Shown piece by piece: positions 31,819 to 43,838 of a stretch of 64,000 bases of DNA. Within the stretch, counting starts at the first letter, position 1. Each line of letters starts with the position of its first letter. Made by a program: the position numbers and the translations under genes. This DNA comes from Lotus japonicus. Taxonomy: Eukaryota > Streptophyta > Magnoliopsida > Fabales > Fabaceae. The stretch covers positions 26,293,158 to 26,357,157 of the forward strand of contig NC_080042.1 in the NCBI RefSeq assembly GCF_012489685.1. The letters are read 5' to 3'. Under the pieces are notes generated by a model. It saw only the letters and a list, made by a program, of their open reading frames with translations. It was not told where the DNA came from and searched no databases.

Positions 31819-34800
31819 TGTAAGACCTGGATTTTCAGAACAAGCTAGTTTCCGACTCACGCGTAGAATCAGTGTAAGCGTGACAGGAGTTTGATATTTG
31901 AGGAAGATTAATGAAGAAGAAAGTTCAGGAATTGCTTGAGGAATGTTGCGTAGTTGTTTTCGGAGTTAGTGCGAGTCGTCTGCACACTTGCCTTAGGGCG
32001 AGCGTGTCCAGAATAGGCTATTTCGCTCTTTAAGCAACGTTTTGAGTGAGATTTCGAACTCTCGGAAAATTTAAAGATTCTCTTTATTTTTCCATCGACC
32101 AGCGTTTCATTTCGGAACTCTGGACTGTACGCACGATAGGTTTCACTTTTCGGATGTCCGCCGACGCTAATTTCTTTGCTTCGAAACCCTATTTTCGAGC
32201 AATGGATGAAGACTTTTTCTATTCGGGACTTCTAACGAAGATTCTGTCCGCGTTGCCAGATTTGTTTCGACGTTTCCAATCTTTCTTCAGAAGGAAGTTT
32301 TGTCGTCCGGCGATCACAGCAAAAAGTAGTTTTTCGGGACAGATTTAACTTACACCGCTTTTGAGATTTTCGATATCGTTTTTCCCATATCATAGATATT
32401 TGTTTTGAGTTCTGGATTTCTGACGCCAGAATCTCTCTTAGAATTCCTTGGTGAACGTGCTGCAAAAATCGGAATCGCGAAATTTTCATTTTCCCGGGAT
32501 TTCGCCCGCCTATAAATAGGCGAAAAAGCAAAATATCTTTCATTTTCCTCCATTAGTGGCCAAAATTCGTGGAGAGCAAGGGGGGAGGAGATTTTCGCGA
32601 AAACTTGACCAATCTTCGTGCAGTTCGTCCCTACTTCTAGGTATCAAGGTAACTAACACGATTCCTACCTCTGATTGTTGTTTCTGTTGCGTTTCTGAAG
32701 TCGTTTCTGTGCTCTAAGTTTTGAGCTTTTTCTAAAATTGTCCGATTTCTCTGATTTCTCGCTTGGGTTATGTTCCTTATGTTCCCCTGAGTCTAAAACC
32801 TCTGTCAGTAAACTATGATTGCGATTCAGTTGTCCAGGATCTGAAAAATTGACTCAAAACTCTTTTTGTCTCACATTTCGAAACTTTATTGTCGTAAAGC
32901 TATAATCTGACTTCGTGCCTTTAGGATTTGTTGTCACGGATGTCATGAGGATCGTTGCTGTCAAATCTGTTTTCAGAACTGATAACTTTGAAGTTTTGAG
33001 CCTTTATTTTGGACCAAAATGCCCCTGCGTAGTCGTATTTCGACCCGATTGTCCGAAAATTGTTCTGACAGTTTCTTTGCCTTAGTTTTACCCTAAAACT
33101 ACCTTGTAAACTGGTTTGATCGAAGAAAAAGAGCCGAAGCCCTTTTCTCCTTATGGCCGTGGGTTTTTCCTAAGGGGGGGGGGGGAGTTTTTCGTTTTCG
33201 AAAACTTGTCCTTTCGTACCCGTTTGTCGTATTCTGAAGCTTTGATGCTTTGTCTATCGTTTATGTATTGTTTTGCGATCGAACTAATCGATTTTGTTTG
33301 AATTCTGCTTTGTTTTCTCCGAGGTTCAGTTGAAGGAACTTTGGAATATTCAGAGCAACTGTTTGAGGACAACCTTGATTTCGAAGCTGGAACAGCTCGA
33401 GGTTAGGGCAACTTGCTATATTTAGCTATGATTTCATGATAGGCGTCGATAAACTCGACCTATGCTTTATCTGATGTTGTATATGATGATGTGTTGAATT
33501 GAGCGTTTTGACGCAACTTCGGAGTGGAGGTTCATTGATCCGGTGATCTTTGACATTTCGGGTTGGATGAACAAACCTAGGCAAGTCCAAATGTGGGGTT
33601 TGAGACTTAGTCATTTGTTGGGATTCGTTGGAATTCCTAGACTTTCCCCGGGAAATGTATTTTGGGTGGTTGATTTTTGGAAACTTAGAATGATAGAGCT
33701 TTCGAAAAATAAAGACTTGGGAAACTTAGACTTTGAGAAATAAACTCATAACCTGACTAATCTGAATTAAAATCATTTTTATTAACGTTTAAGTATAGGA
33801 AAACTGAAGGGGAAAATATTTACGAAAGACGGGGAAAAGTCGACCTTTGTTGTGGGTTTGGAGAGTTATCGGAATTGGGAAAGCCACTAAGGTGAGCTAT
33901 GGTGATGATTGAAAGTCACCGAGTACGTTAGTACACTTGGGGAAGTGTTATGGAGCCGTGTTGTATTGACCGACACCTAGTGCTCTTGTTGTTTGGGCTG
34001 TGTTGTATTGACCGACACTAGACCCTCGTGTAATCTTGTTGGTGGAGTTGTGTTGTATTGACCGACACTAACTCTTGGGTTGTTTTGAGTTTGGGTCGGA
34101 GCAGTTTATTTAGCCATCCAAAGGATGAGCCGGGAAGCTTCACTGAGGCGTGAGACTTCGTGAAAGCATGGAACTTCACTGAAGCGTGAGACTTCGTGAA
34201 AGTGAGTAAGCTTCACTGAGGCGTGAGACTTCGTGAAAGCAGAAACTTCACTGAGGCGGGAGACCTCGTGGAGACGGGAACCTTCGCTGAAACGGGAGAC
34301 TTTGCGGAGGCGTACACCTTTGCTGAAGCGGGAGACTTTGCGGAGGCGTGCAACTTCACTGAAGCGTGAGACTTCGTGAATGCGTGAAAATTCACTGAAG
34401 CGTGAGACTTTGTGAATGTGTGAGATTTCACTGAAGCGTGAGACTTCGTGAAAGCGTAAGACCCCATTGAAGCGTGAGACTTCATGGAAGCGTGAGATTT
34501 CATCGTCGTTTACCCTAGGGCAACGACAGGGAACATTGGTTTAGTTGGATACGTGTGTGTTGGGAGGACGATACATTGTTTGACTAACCTTATCACCTAA
34601 CTTCATATGTTGAGATTATGATGATTTGATGTTGATGAACATCGTTAGGTATTAATGATTGAACTGTGTAGGAGATTCGAGAACATGCTATGTATATACC
34701 TTAGAGTAGGCAATACATAACTTATATGTATATATATACAACATATGTATATATCCCCTTTATCACAAGTTGATTGTATATCTATTGTATTCTGTAAGTT

Positions 34801-35458
34801 GACCCTAGCGCCTTGGCTTTGTTTGTATGTTTGTGTTTGGGCGGTCGGCCTGCTGCCAGGCGTCTGTCAGCCGGTTCGTGATGATTCGTTGTGCGGGAAA
34901 GACCCGGAGCGGAACGACTATTACTGAAGCTTTCGACGAGGACCCGGACTTCATGCCTGATCGAGGGAGGGTCGATGATAGTAGTGTGGGGTATGGGTGG
35001 TTAGAGTCTTTTGGAGTTGGTTGTTACTGTAATAGCTCTGATTCGTTTTGCTTTTGGGACAGGGTAGGTTTCCGATGCATGGCTTTTTGTGTGGTTCTCT
35101 TACGGAGGGATCACAGTGAGTCAGTCAAACCATAGGGGTCTTTGCTTAGGCCATTTTGAGGCCGACTTTCTCCTAGTGGTTTGTAATTATACTTTTTCTC
35201 ACTCACACTTATGGATCTGTAAATATTTGCCTACGGGCACATTACTTTGGAGTCACTGCGGGTGTGTGTGACGTGGAAGTGCAGCTGAGGCTGTACATGT
35301 TTATATTTGATGTATATCGGTTAGTTTAGTAGTTGGGTTTTGTCTTAACTTCATTATCGTTTTGATTTAAAGGAAAGAAAACGAAAAAAAATTACCTGTT
35401 TTCCGCGTAAAGATTATTTTTGGTTACTAAAGTGACACCTGGAAATCGGGGTGTTACA
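31819..35458 (+). repeat. T3 LTR2 (3640 bp)
   Basis: Middle LTR, shared by the two units. Differs from LTR1 by few substitutions and a longer G run (33174-33185). TATA is at 32511-32518. At about 32029 it reads CTTTAAG where LTR1 and LTR3 read CTTAAAG. Confidence 0.95.
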
Positions 35459-35461
35459 TTG

Positions 35462-35473
35462 TGGTATCAGAGC
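35462..35473 (+). other. T3 unit 2 primer-binding site
   Basis: TGGTATCAGAGC after LTR2; complementary to initiator Met tRNA. Confidence 0.95.
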
Positions 35474-35667
35474 TTAGTCGAGTCTTTTGGGAGTCTTTGG
35501 GGAATAGGTCTTCTGTGCTAGGTTGTGTGACTCTGCAAAGAGTGAAAATTGATTGTCTGCAGAGCGATTTTCGCTCTAATTGTTTGCGTTACTACTTAAT
35601 CGGATTGAGTGGTTTGTCTAGTGCTACCGTATGGCTAGTACTAATCGGACGTTTGATGAGATATAGG

Positions 35668-36453
35668 ATGGTGGACCTTAACCGGATGGCGGGGGCAATA
35701 GCTACACTGATTGAGGCAATGATGAACCAGGCTGCGGAAGACGCTTATATGCGCGCTGAAGAGGCTGCACGTGAGCATCACCAACGATTGATGGCGACGG
35801 CGATGTATCAACAAAGAGGAATGAACCGAACAGGAGCTGGGGGACCAATAAGGTCAGGATCTCAAGGCTACAACAGAAGGGAGAGCTACCATCAGTGGGG
35901 ACCGTATCAGCGTTTCAAGGGAAGAGATCTTATCTCAAGAGTCTACAAACCAACGACTGCTGATACTGGAGGGGAGCCAGTTGGTGACAAAGGTGTGACA
36001 TGTACTCGTTGTGGAAAGTTTGGGCATTTTGCTAACAAGTGCTCAGTGACTGGATGGAGATGCTTCAAGTGTAACCGAGAGGGGCATCTAGCTGTGAACT
36101 GCAAGACACCCCAGGAGGAAACGTCTGATAGTAAGATGAAAGGGAATGATGCTACCGAAGGGACATGAAACAAGACTTCGGGAAGAGGAGTGACGTGTTA
36201 CAGGTGCAGGGAAGTAGGGCACTATGCTAGTAAGTGCAAGATCAAGGGAAAACTATGCTTTAATTGCAACCAACCGGGACATTTCTCCAGAGATTGTAAG
36301 GCACTCAAGGGCGAATCATCAGGGAATGTTGGGAAAGGAAAACAATTTGCTACAGAGGAAAGGATTCATACCAAGGAGGGGGCAAGAGCTGAGGAGTTGA
36401 ACGAGGAAGAACGTGGGAACGATGGTAATATTTTAACTGTTCTTTTATTCTAG
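35668..36453 (+). pseudogene. T3 unit 2 Gag remnant with four zinc knuckles
   Basis: Same as 28417-29202 but with CGA at 35785-35787 where unit 1 has TGA, so the first part is open for 166 codons. Its first knuckle reads CTRCGKFGHFANKC. The TGA at 36166-36168 is shared with unit 1 and so predates the duplication. The second pair of knuckles (36202-36297) follows in the same frame as the end of the remnant. It lacks capsid sequence. Confidence 0.82.
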
Positions 36454-39031
36454 AATAACTTACTCTTTTCTCTTCGAAGCGAGTGTGACGCGCCTAACTT
36501 GTATTTACGACCTAGACTATGATCTTATGATTATTATCCCTAGTAGGACCTTATTCGAAGTTGCTCGTGTTTTAACTATAGGAGTTACACGAGGTTGGGA
36601 ATAGCACACTAAGTCTAGAAAGTAGCCTTCCACCGATGCGATTATGAGGAAGCTAGTAACTGAAGAACGAATCTTAGGGAGATTCTGTATGGGTAGTATA
36701 CGTGTCATGTTGAGGGTGTGTAGTTCCGTAGCGGGATCATTAAAGGATTTAGTATCAGGATATTTGTGACTACTGGAGGATAGGAACTCATTGACTGTTC
36801 CAGTGGGTTTTTCTAAATTTCCACCTTCGATGTATTAGGCCTGATCAACCTAATATTGAGGGGGTGATATTCGGAATCACAGCTGGTTATGGACTTTGAT
36901 AGAAGGACGGGTAAGATGAATTTGAATTGATTGAGGATTAGTCGGATTTGGGAGGAAAGTTCGTGTTAAGCATTTGATTGTAAAAGATTAAGATTTGAAT
37001 CTGTGGAAGTCGATGAGTGTCGTATAGACATTGATTGGTTAGTTCGTGTGATTACTCCAAGTAGAGGTAGACTAAGTCAAGAGGTTTAATGCCGGAAAAG
37101 TATTAAGTAGTTTCTCGGAAGTTATGAAGTCATAGGTTATGTGATTGCTGAGGGGAGTTGTTAGAGACTAAATAAGTTGGATTTAATCATGTTTTAGATG
37201 ATACCTTGATGGTAGCGAGATTGAGAAGAATTAGCTCTGAACTAGATTGTTATAGTCGAGTTCGAGGAATAAGTTTTGCTAAGCGTTTGATTAATATGTG
37301 GAGACATTATAGTCTTAAGAGATGAATTTTCGCTTGAAAAGTGTTGAATTAATGATTAAGTTGGAGAAAGAAAGTTTTAGCATAAGTTGAATACTTGAGG
37401 TTGTTGATATGGATTCCAAAGAAATATGCTGAGATTACTAAGTGAGATATACTAAGTTGGATTGAAATCTTAGGGTTAAGATTGAATCTTGAGAGCCGAG
37501 AATCGCGTACGAGTAGGAGATCTTATGGTTGTAGGTGTGACAATAGGAGTTGAATCTTAGAAGATTGAAGACCTGAAGGTGAGTTTCGGGTTAAGACCAT
37601 TGATGTATAATATAAGAGTGATCTTGAAGTAAAGGAATTCTGGGTTGTGTAGAGTGTTAAGGTTGGTTATAAGTTGGTGATCGATTGATGTTGATTATGA
37701 GGTTGCGGACATAATGACCATGTGATAAGATTTGAATGATGTTGGCATAATAAGTTGTGAATGTGAAAGCATGACGACACTGGTCAGGTCGTTTGGGTAA
37801 GTGAAGGAGTTATAGTTTTTAAGAAACGGATATCCATTTAAGAAGTATTGAAGGATTAAAGGTCATTAGAGGACCAAACTTGGTGAAGGTTTAGGTTTTA
37901 AATCTATGAATGTCTGTCTAAGGTGTGTAGGACTCGAAGTTTGTCAGAATTTGATTGAGAGATTAAGAAGTTGAGTGACGAGATGGTGATGGAGTGACAA
38001 AAAGGAAAGTGTTAGTATTAAGATGAATACTTGAAGTTGTTATGTTTGGACAAGTTCCTCAGAGTCTAAGAGGGAATGAAACTTTGTTATGGATTTTGAT
38101 GGTGCACATTACGGGTAACAAGTGAATTTTGCTAAAGTTGAATAAGAATCCTAGGGCTAAGGTTGTCCTAGAGAGCTGAGATTCCTGTACACATAAGAGA
38201 TTTGGTGGTGTTAGCGGTTACGGTAAGAGTTAAATCTCAGAATGTTGAAGGATCGGATGATAAGATGGCTAGTTAAGTCCCTTGAGGTATAGTTATGATT
38301 TAATCTTCTAGAGGATAAGTCTCGATTGGTGCGAAGTGTTAGGGATTTCAGTAAGTGTAAATAGGTTTGAGTGAGGGAAGTTCTAAGGAAGAAGACGATA
38401 ATAATGGATTGTTAGATATTAAGAAGAGGATTATCTTATAAGTTGTTGATAACTTGATGTTGAAGGGGATAAGATTAGTGAAGGACAAGAAATAAGGACA
38501 TAAGTCGATTTTTAATTCGAATGGTGACTAAGTAGGTGATTGATTTCATTGTGCGAGTGATGATAGTTACGAAGTTGGATGTGACGTTAATGGACTATTA
38601 GATTCCAACGCAATATTTCGTCTAGGAGTTATCGAACGGACAAGTGGAGTTTTGGACTGTACATGAAGATCACGAGGACGAGTTGAGTATTTACCTTGAG
38701 ATGACAGAGAGGCACCGAGTTTAAGAAGAATTTCGGACGACCGAAAGTAAAGAAGTAAGTGGCTAAGGTTGTGCGACTGCACGGAGTGCCAACCGGTATC
38801 ATTTCAAGCAGAGATCCGACGCAAAGTGATCGAGCCAAACGACATGAAGTTGAATGATGGTTTGTCTTTTGAGACACCGACAGTTAGCAGTGGGGATAGA
38901 AGAGTGAAACAGTTAAGGGAAAAACAGCTTGCTTAAGTAAAGGTTATGAGGAACAATGACACGGGCAATGCTACATGGGAATTGGAAGACCAGATCAAGG
39001 AACTGTATTCCGGAATTTTCTCAGAACTCTG
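36454..39031 (+). pseudogene. T3 unit 2 decayed pol region
   Basis: Nearly identical to 29203-31780, with the same integrase and chromodomain remnants at its 3' end. Only about a dozen differences were spotted across the two whole 3.6-kb internal regions. Confidence 0.7.
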
Positions 39032-39069
39032 AGTTTCGAGGACGAAACTTTCTTTTTGGAGGGGAGTAT

Positions 39070-39383
39070 TGTAAGACCTGGATTTTCAGAACAAGCTAGT
39101 TTCCGACTCACGCGTAGAATCAGTGTAAGCGTGACAGGAGTTTGATATTTGAGGAAGATTAATGAAGAAGAAAGTTCAGGAATTGCTTGAGGAATGTTGC
39201 GTAGTTGTTTTCGGAGTTAGTGCGAGTCGTCTGCACACTTGCCTTAGGGCGAGCGTGTCCAGAATAGGCTATTTCGCTCTTAAAGCAACGTTTTGAGTGA
39301 GATTTCGAACTCTCGGAAAATTTAAAGATTCTCTTTATTTTTCCATCGACCAGCGTTTCATTTCGGAACTCTGGACTGTTACA
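39070..39383 (+). repeat. T3 LTR3, internally deleted (314 bp)
   Basis: The first ~309 bp match the start of LTR1; the last few bases, GTTACA, match the LTR end. About 3.3 kb between them is missing. The target duplication CTATG follows at 39384-39388, so the true terminus is kept. The deleted part includes the TATA box and the ORF region. Confidence 0.9.
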
Positions 39384-39388
39384 CTATG

Positions 39389-41237
39389 CTACATTGATGA
39401 TCTGAAGCAACAAGGATTTGAGATTGATGTAGAAGAATTCTTCAGAAGATTGCCCCCAGCTCCAGAGTTTGACTCTCCTCCCAAGAGGAAAGTTCAGAGG
39501 AAGATGGTCTTGGAAGAATCCTCTGAGGAATCTGATGTTCCTCTGAAGAGGAAGAAGAAGGCTGACCAGCCTAAGAGGAAACATGCGGAAACCGCCAATC
39601 CAGATGATGGTGATGATGGTGATAATGAAGATGGTCCTTCTCCTCCCAAGAAGAAGAAGAAACAAGTCAGAATCGTGGAGAAGCCTACACGTGTGGAACC
39701 TGCTGCTGCAGTCATCAGAATGGAGACTTCTGCCAGAGTGACTCGGTCTGCCGTGCGTACAAGTAAGTCTGCTATCATTGAATCTGATGATGATTTAAAT
39801 TCTATTGATGCACTTCCCATTTCTACCCTCCTCAAACGCACATCCACCCAACTCACTACTATCCCAGAGTCTCAACCAACTGTTCAAACCACATCTCCAC
39901 CAAATTCCCCAAGGTCTTCCTTTTTCCAACCTTCCCAACAAGAAGCCCCTCTGTGGAATATGCTTCAAACCCCACGTCCAGATGAACCAACCTCACCCAT
40001 CACAATCCATCAAGAACCCATAATTCTTGAACCCTCTGAACATGAACCAATCATTCCTGCACAACCAGAACATGAACTCAGAACGTCTGATCACTCTGTC
40101 CCCAGAGCATCAGAACGTCCGGTTGCTAGAACCACTGATACAGATTCTTCAACTGCATATACTCCTGTATCATTCCCAACCAACGTTGTTGACTCCTCTC
40201 CTTCCAATAACTCTGAGTCATATCGTAAATTCATGGAAGTCAGAAAAGAAAAAGTGTCTGCCATCCCCGAGTATTACCTTACTGTCCCAAGCCCTAGGAG
40301 ATACCCTGGACCTAGACCTGCACGTCTAGTTGACCCAGATGATCCTATCCAGGCTGACCCTTTGCATGAGGCAGACCCTTTAGCCCAACAAGCTCAACCT
40401 GACCCTGTCCATCAAGAGCCAATTCAACCAGAACCAGAATACTCTGTGTCTAACCACTCTTCGGTTAGATCACCACATCCTCTGGTTGAAACTTCTGAAC
40501 CAAACCTTGGAGCCTCTGAACCACATGTCCAAACCTTTAAAGTTGGCTCTCCTCAAGGTGCTTCTGAGGCAAACAGTAGCAATCACCCAACCTCTCCTGA
40601 CACCAACCTCTCCATAGTTCCCTACACTTACCTCAGACCAACCTCTCTCTCTGAGTGCATTAATGTTTTTAATCATGAAGCTTCATTGATGCTACGCAAT
40701 GTGCAAGGTCACACTGACCTGAGTGAGAATGTTGAATCTGTTGCTGAGGAGTGGAATAATCTGAGTAATTGGTTAGTAGCTCAGGTTCCTATTATGATGA
40801 GGCATCTGACTGCAGAAAGGGATCAGAGGATTGAGGCTGCTAGGCAGCGGTTTGCAAGAAGAGTGGCTCTGCATGAACAACAGCAAAGAAATAAACTACT
40901 TGAAGCTGTTGAAGAAGCCAGAAGAAAGAAAGAACAAGCAGAGGAAGCTGCACGTCAAGCAGCTGCACAAGCTGAACAAGCAAGATTAGAAGCTGAAAGA
41001 CTTGAAGCTGAAGCTGAAGCCCTTAGATGTCAAGCACTTGCACCAGTGGTCTTCACTCCTGCTGCTTCTGCTTCCATTCCAGCTCATCAATCTGCTCAGA
41101 ATGTTCCTTCTAGCTCCACACAGTCCAGCTCTTCCAGACTCGATCTCATGGAACAACGTCTTGATACTCATGAGTCTCTGCTGATGGACATGAAGCAAAT
41201 TCTTAAGGAACTTCTGCGTCGCTCTGACAAGCCTTAG
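39389..41237 (+). pseudogene. SIRE env-like ORF, C-terminal part
   Basis: The frame continues from 24565 and is open to the stop at 41235-41237 (about 615 residues). It has a basic nuclear-localisation-like stretch (KRKKKADQPKRK and PPKKKKKQ), a long Pro/Ser/Glu-rich low-complexity region, then a coiled coil rich in Ala/Glu/Arg (about 40790-41030) and a short C-terminal helix. Apparent translation upstream of 39384 is T3 LTR. It is unlike a membrane glycoprotein: no clear transmembrane helix was seen in it. With the N-terminal half it would give more than 950 residues. Confidence 0.85.
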
Positions 41238-41396
41238 TCTTAGGATCTCTTCGTTTTCTTTCGTAACTTAACTTTATTTTAGCTTTACTTTATTTTGTTT
41301 TAACTTGCATTATTTGCTATGCTTTATTAGTTGTTGTTTATCATTGCACATACATACATATATATATTTATCACATTGTTTGCAAGTTTTCTTTTC

Positions 41397-41402
41397 TTTA
41401 TT
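41397..41402 (-). terminator. Poly(A) signal of the SIRE antisense ORF
   Basis: AATAAA on the minus strand, 47 bp past the stop of the antisense ORF. The same signal at the same place in the other copy (20949-20954) supports it. The env-like ORF on the plus strand ends at 41237, so the two genes converge. Confidence 0.5.
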
Positions 41403-41448
41403 CATAATAATTATGCTTTTACATCATACATTTCCTTTTCCCTACAAT

Positions 41449-41841
41449 CTAGAATGGAGGATCCCTCCTCATTCTTCTGCACTCTTGGCGCTGCTCTGAC
41501 CTCTCTTTCTCCAGACGATCCAATGAATACTGGATGTTGCTGAGATTGACGTTCAGCTCATCCCTCTCCAGAATCTCTTCTGTCGTCTTGAGCTTCTTTT
41601 CTATGGATTCCTTCTCTTCCAGCAGCCTCAGCTCAAGCTGGCTGAGTTCTTGAATTTCTTCCACGAAGGCAAGGAATTCCCTCAAGTCATTCTTCAGCTC
41701 TGGACAAAGGTCCTCTTCAAGCAGTGTCCTCGCTAGCTCTGGTATGGTCTTTGTACCTTCTGGATGTCGTATGTTAAGGAACATGTCCTCCTCGAAGGCC
41801 TTCCTTCTGAGCTCTTCCAGTGCAACCATGTATGATGCCAT
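41449..41841 (-). CDS. SIRE antisense ORF, full-length copy (130 aa)
   Basis: The ORF starts MASYMVALEELRRKAF at 41841 and ends RRMRRDPPF at 41449, antisense to the SIRE between the env-like stop and the polypurine tract. It is homologous along its whole length to 20509-20901. Glu/Leu/Lys-rich with heptad-like pattern over residues ~45-120, so a coiled coil is likely. A TATA box lies about 55 bp upstream and AATAAA 47 bp past the stop. Two copies without a stop, in elements whose gag and env-like frames do have stops, suggest the ORF mattered when these copies were active. Function unknown. Confidence 0.68.
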   Translation of the reverse strand: MASYMVALEELRRKAFEEDMFLNIRHPEGTKTIPELARTLLEEDLCPELKNDLREFLAFVEEIQELSQLELRLLEEKESIEKKLKTTEEILERDELNVNLSNIQYSLDRLEKERSEQRQECRRMRRDPPF

Positions 41842-41896
41842 TTTTTTTCTTTTTATGGTATTGATCGAGTTGTGAAGCTTACCCTCTTCTAAATCG

Positions 41897-41907
41897 CTTT
41901 ATATAAG
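41897..41907 (-). promoter_or_regulatory. TATA box of the SIRE antisense ORF
   Basis: CTTATATAAAG on the minus strand, about 55 bp ahead of the ATG (41841). Conserved at 20448-20457 in the other copy, in a stretch that is otherwise changed by small indels. Confidence 0.55.
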
Positions 41908-42636
41908 CTTCATTCTCTCCTTGGAAGTTATTGCTTCTACAGTTTCTCGAGGATAAGTCCGTGGTAATTGAAGTTCTCTTTACTCCCGTGGCCGGTGGTA
42001 AACGATTCTTCTTTTGCATTAACTCCCCTCTTTAATTCGCTTAACTCTCATTCCTGCATCGTTTATTTCTCCGTCTTTTTGAAACTTAGACCTTCTCTAA
42101 GGGGGAGTACCTTGTACTTCAAACTAAGTTTTTCACACCCCATGCTTTTTGCTTATGACAAAATGGGGGAGTACACCCAGTTTTTGATGTGTAAGCTGTG
42201 TTAGTGTGATTTATTTTTCTTTTGGAGAATTTAAGAGTTCCACCTTTATGACCATAGATGTGTCACTGGGCAAATACAAGGAATACATTTCACTTCCTCT
42301 GAAGTGATTATATTTGACTCTTATACCACTTATCGTTGACTCTGAATATTTATGCGCTCTGATTATTCTATTTCATCTATGTCAAGCGCCTTCACTCTGA
42401 ACTCTTACATTATTTAGCTCAGAATCTAGACATTTCTAACGTTTTCATTAAGTCTTAGATTCAGGGGGAGCTATGCTCAGAATCAAGCTGTGACTTGGAT
42501 TCAAAATGAGCAAAATAAACTATTCACATCAGGATAAGTCTTATTCTATATCTCTAAACTCTGAGTGAATTCAGTTTATTGTTTAAGAATTGTTCATCAA
42601 AATACTTAGTTTTGTCATCATCAAAAAGGGGGAGAT
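41908..42636 (+). other. SIRE 3' internal spacer and polypurine tract
   Basis: Non-coding stretch with several AAGGGGGAG-like purine runs (about 42099, 42164, 42464), then the true polypurine tract AAAAAGGGGGAGAT (42623-42636) directly before the 3' LTR. The extra purine runs could act as secondary plus-strand primers. Confidence 0.7.
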
Positions 42637-43833
42637 TGTAAGATCAAGTTTTGATCGAGTAGTACAACTCTATGATTTGATGATTACAAGTTAACATTTG
42701 AGTATGAACAATTATGGTACTCTAACGTGTTTTTCTGAGTGTGCTATTTACAGGCTCTGACCTCAATTCAATCTCACACAAATCAGAAGCACTGTGCTTA
42801 AAGAGTGACCCACGCAACATCTATGTTCACTCTGAACAATAGAAACGCTTCAGAAGATCTGAAGTTATACAAGCTCTGATATGGACTCAGTCACTTGAAG
42901 TTCTGAAGATCCAGAAGTTCTGACAACCAAGAAACTCTGAAGGTTCAGATTTTCTGATGGTGTAGAAGACTCTGAAGATCCAGAAGCTGAATAGTGGAAA
43001 CTCTGATGTCCAGAAGCAAGAAACTCTGAAGACCATGTACTTCCCTCTGAGTTCAGAATCAGAAGATACAACGGTCAGAGGATCTGTGCTTTCCCTCTGA
43101 CTCTGATCAACCGGCTTCACAAGTTCCAACATGAAGCATTCCCCTGATCAAAAGTCTCCTAGGTTTAAAGGTCATGTCACTATCCAAGTACAAAAGCATA
43201 TGTACTTTCCTGACGACTTACCTAACATTCTCAGCCAAAGCAGAAGCTGGAATTTCCAGCACTGCCCTCCAACGGTAGTATTTCCATGCAGCGTTCAAAC
43301 CCTAATCCTTGGAGTATAAATAGAGGCTGAAGATTGAAAGATGCGGTTGGAAGAATTACACACGCGCAAGCTATATTCAAAAACCTTCTAAGTATTCTTT
43401 CATCTGAATTCATTGTGTTTACTATTAGCTTTTTAGAAGCAAATCCTTTGTAAACATTCTTTCTTAAACAGTTTGTTTAGTTACCTTTAGGAGATCAAGG
43501 TTGATCGGATCCTAGAGAAGACTAAGAGAGTGAATCTTAGTGTGAGCTAAGTCAGTGTAATTGTTAGTCACTTGTAGGTTTCAAGTGCAGTTGTAACACT
43601 TTACCTGATTAGTGGATTGCCTTCATTCTAAGAAGGAAGAAATCACCTTAACGGGTGGACTGGATTAGCTTGAGGGATTTATCAAGTGAACCAGGATAAA
43701 AATCCTTGTGTGCTTTTCTATCTCTTATCTTTAGCACTTTGTTCTCGAAAGATTTGATAAAATCTTTAAGGTGGAAGTTTTATCTTGAAAACGTTATTCA
43801 AACCCCCCCTTTCTACCGTTTTTCATACCTTCA
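42637..43833 (+). repeat. SIRE 3' LTR (1197 bp)
   Basis: Matches 15618-16824 with scattered substitutions and small indels. TATA is at 43315-43322. Ends ACCTTCA and is followed by the target duplication CGTGA. Confidence 0.95.
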
Positions 43834-43838
43834 CGTGA

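Larger units (their letters stand above)
24571..39383 (+). mobile_element. T3, non-autonomous Tekay array: LTR-int-LTR-int-truncated LTR
   Basis: Three LTR copies (24571-28207, 31819-35458, 39070-39383) separate two internal regions of equal length (28208-31818 and 35459-39069, 3611 bp each). The target duplication CTATG is at 24566-24570 and 39384-39388, so the whole array occupies one insertion site in the SIRE env-like ORF. Internal regions keep a primer-binding site, a Gag remnant with zinc knuckles and a short 3' pol end; RT and most of integrase are not recognisable. The LTRs are related to those of T1 and T4. Confidence 0.93.
15618..43833 (+). mobile_element. SIRE/Maximus-type Ty1/copia element with env-like ORF, 28.2 kb with inserts
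   Basis: LTRs at 15618-16824 and 42637-43833 begin TGTAAGATC and end ACCTTCA. The 5-bp target duplication CGTGA is at 15613-15617 and 43834-43838. Internal order is primer-binding site, gag, (deleted protease/integrase, replaced by an antisense SIRE piece), RT/RNase H, env-like ORF (interrupted by T3), antisense ORF, purine tract. A gag with a long Lys/Ser/Glu-rich tail and an env-like gene after pol are marks of the SIRE lineage, known from legumes. It sits in the Copia-1 pol just before RT. Confidence 0.93.
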
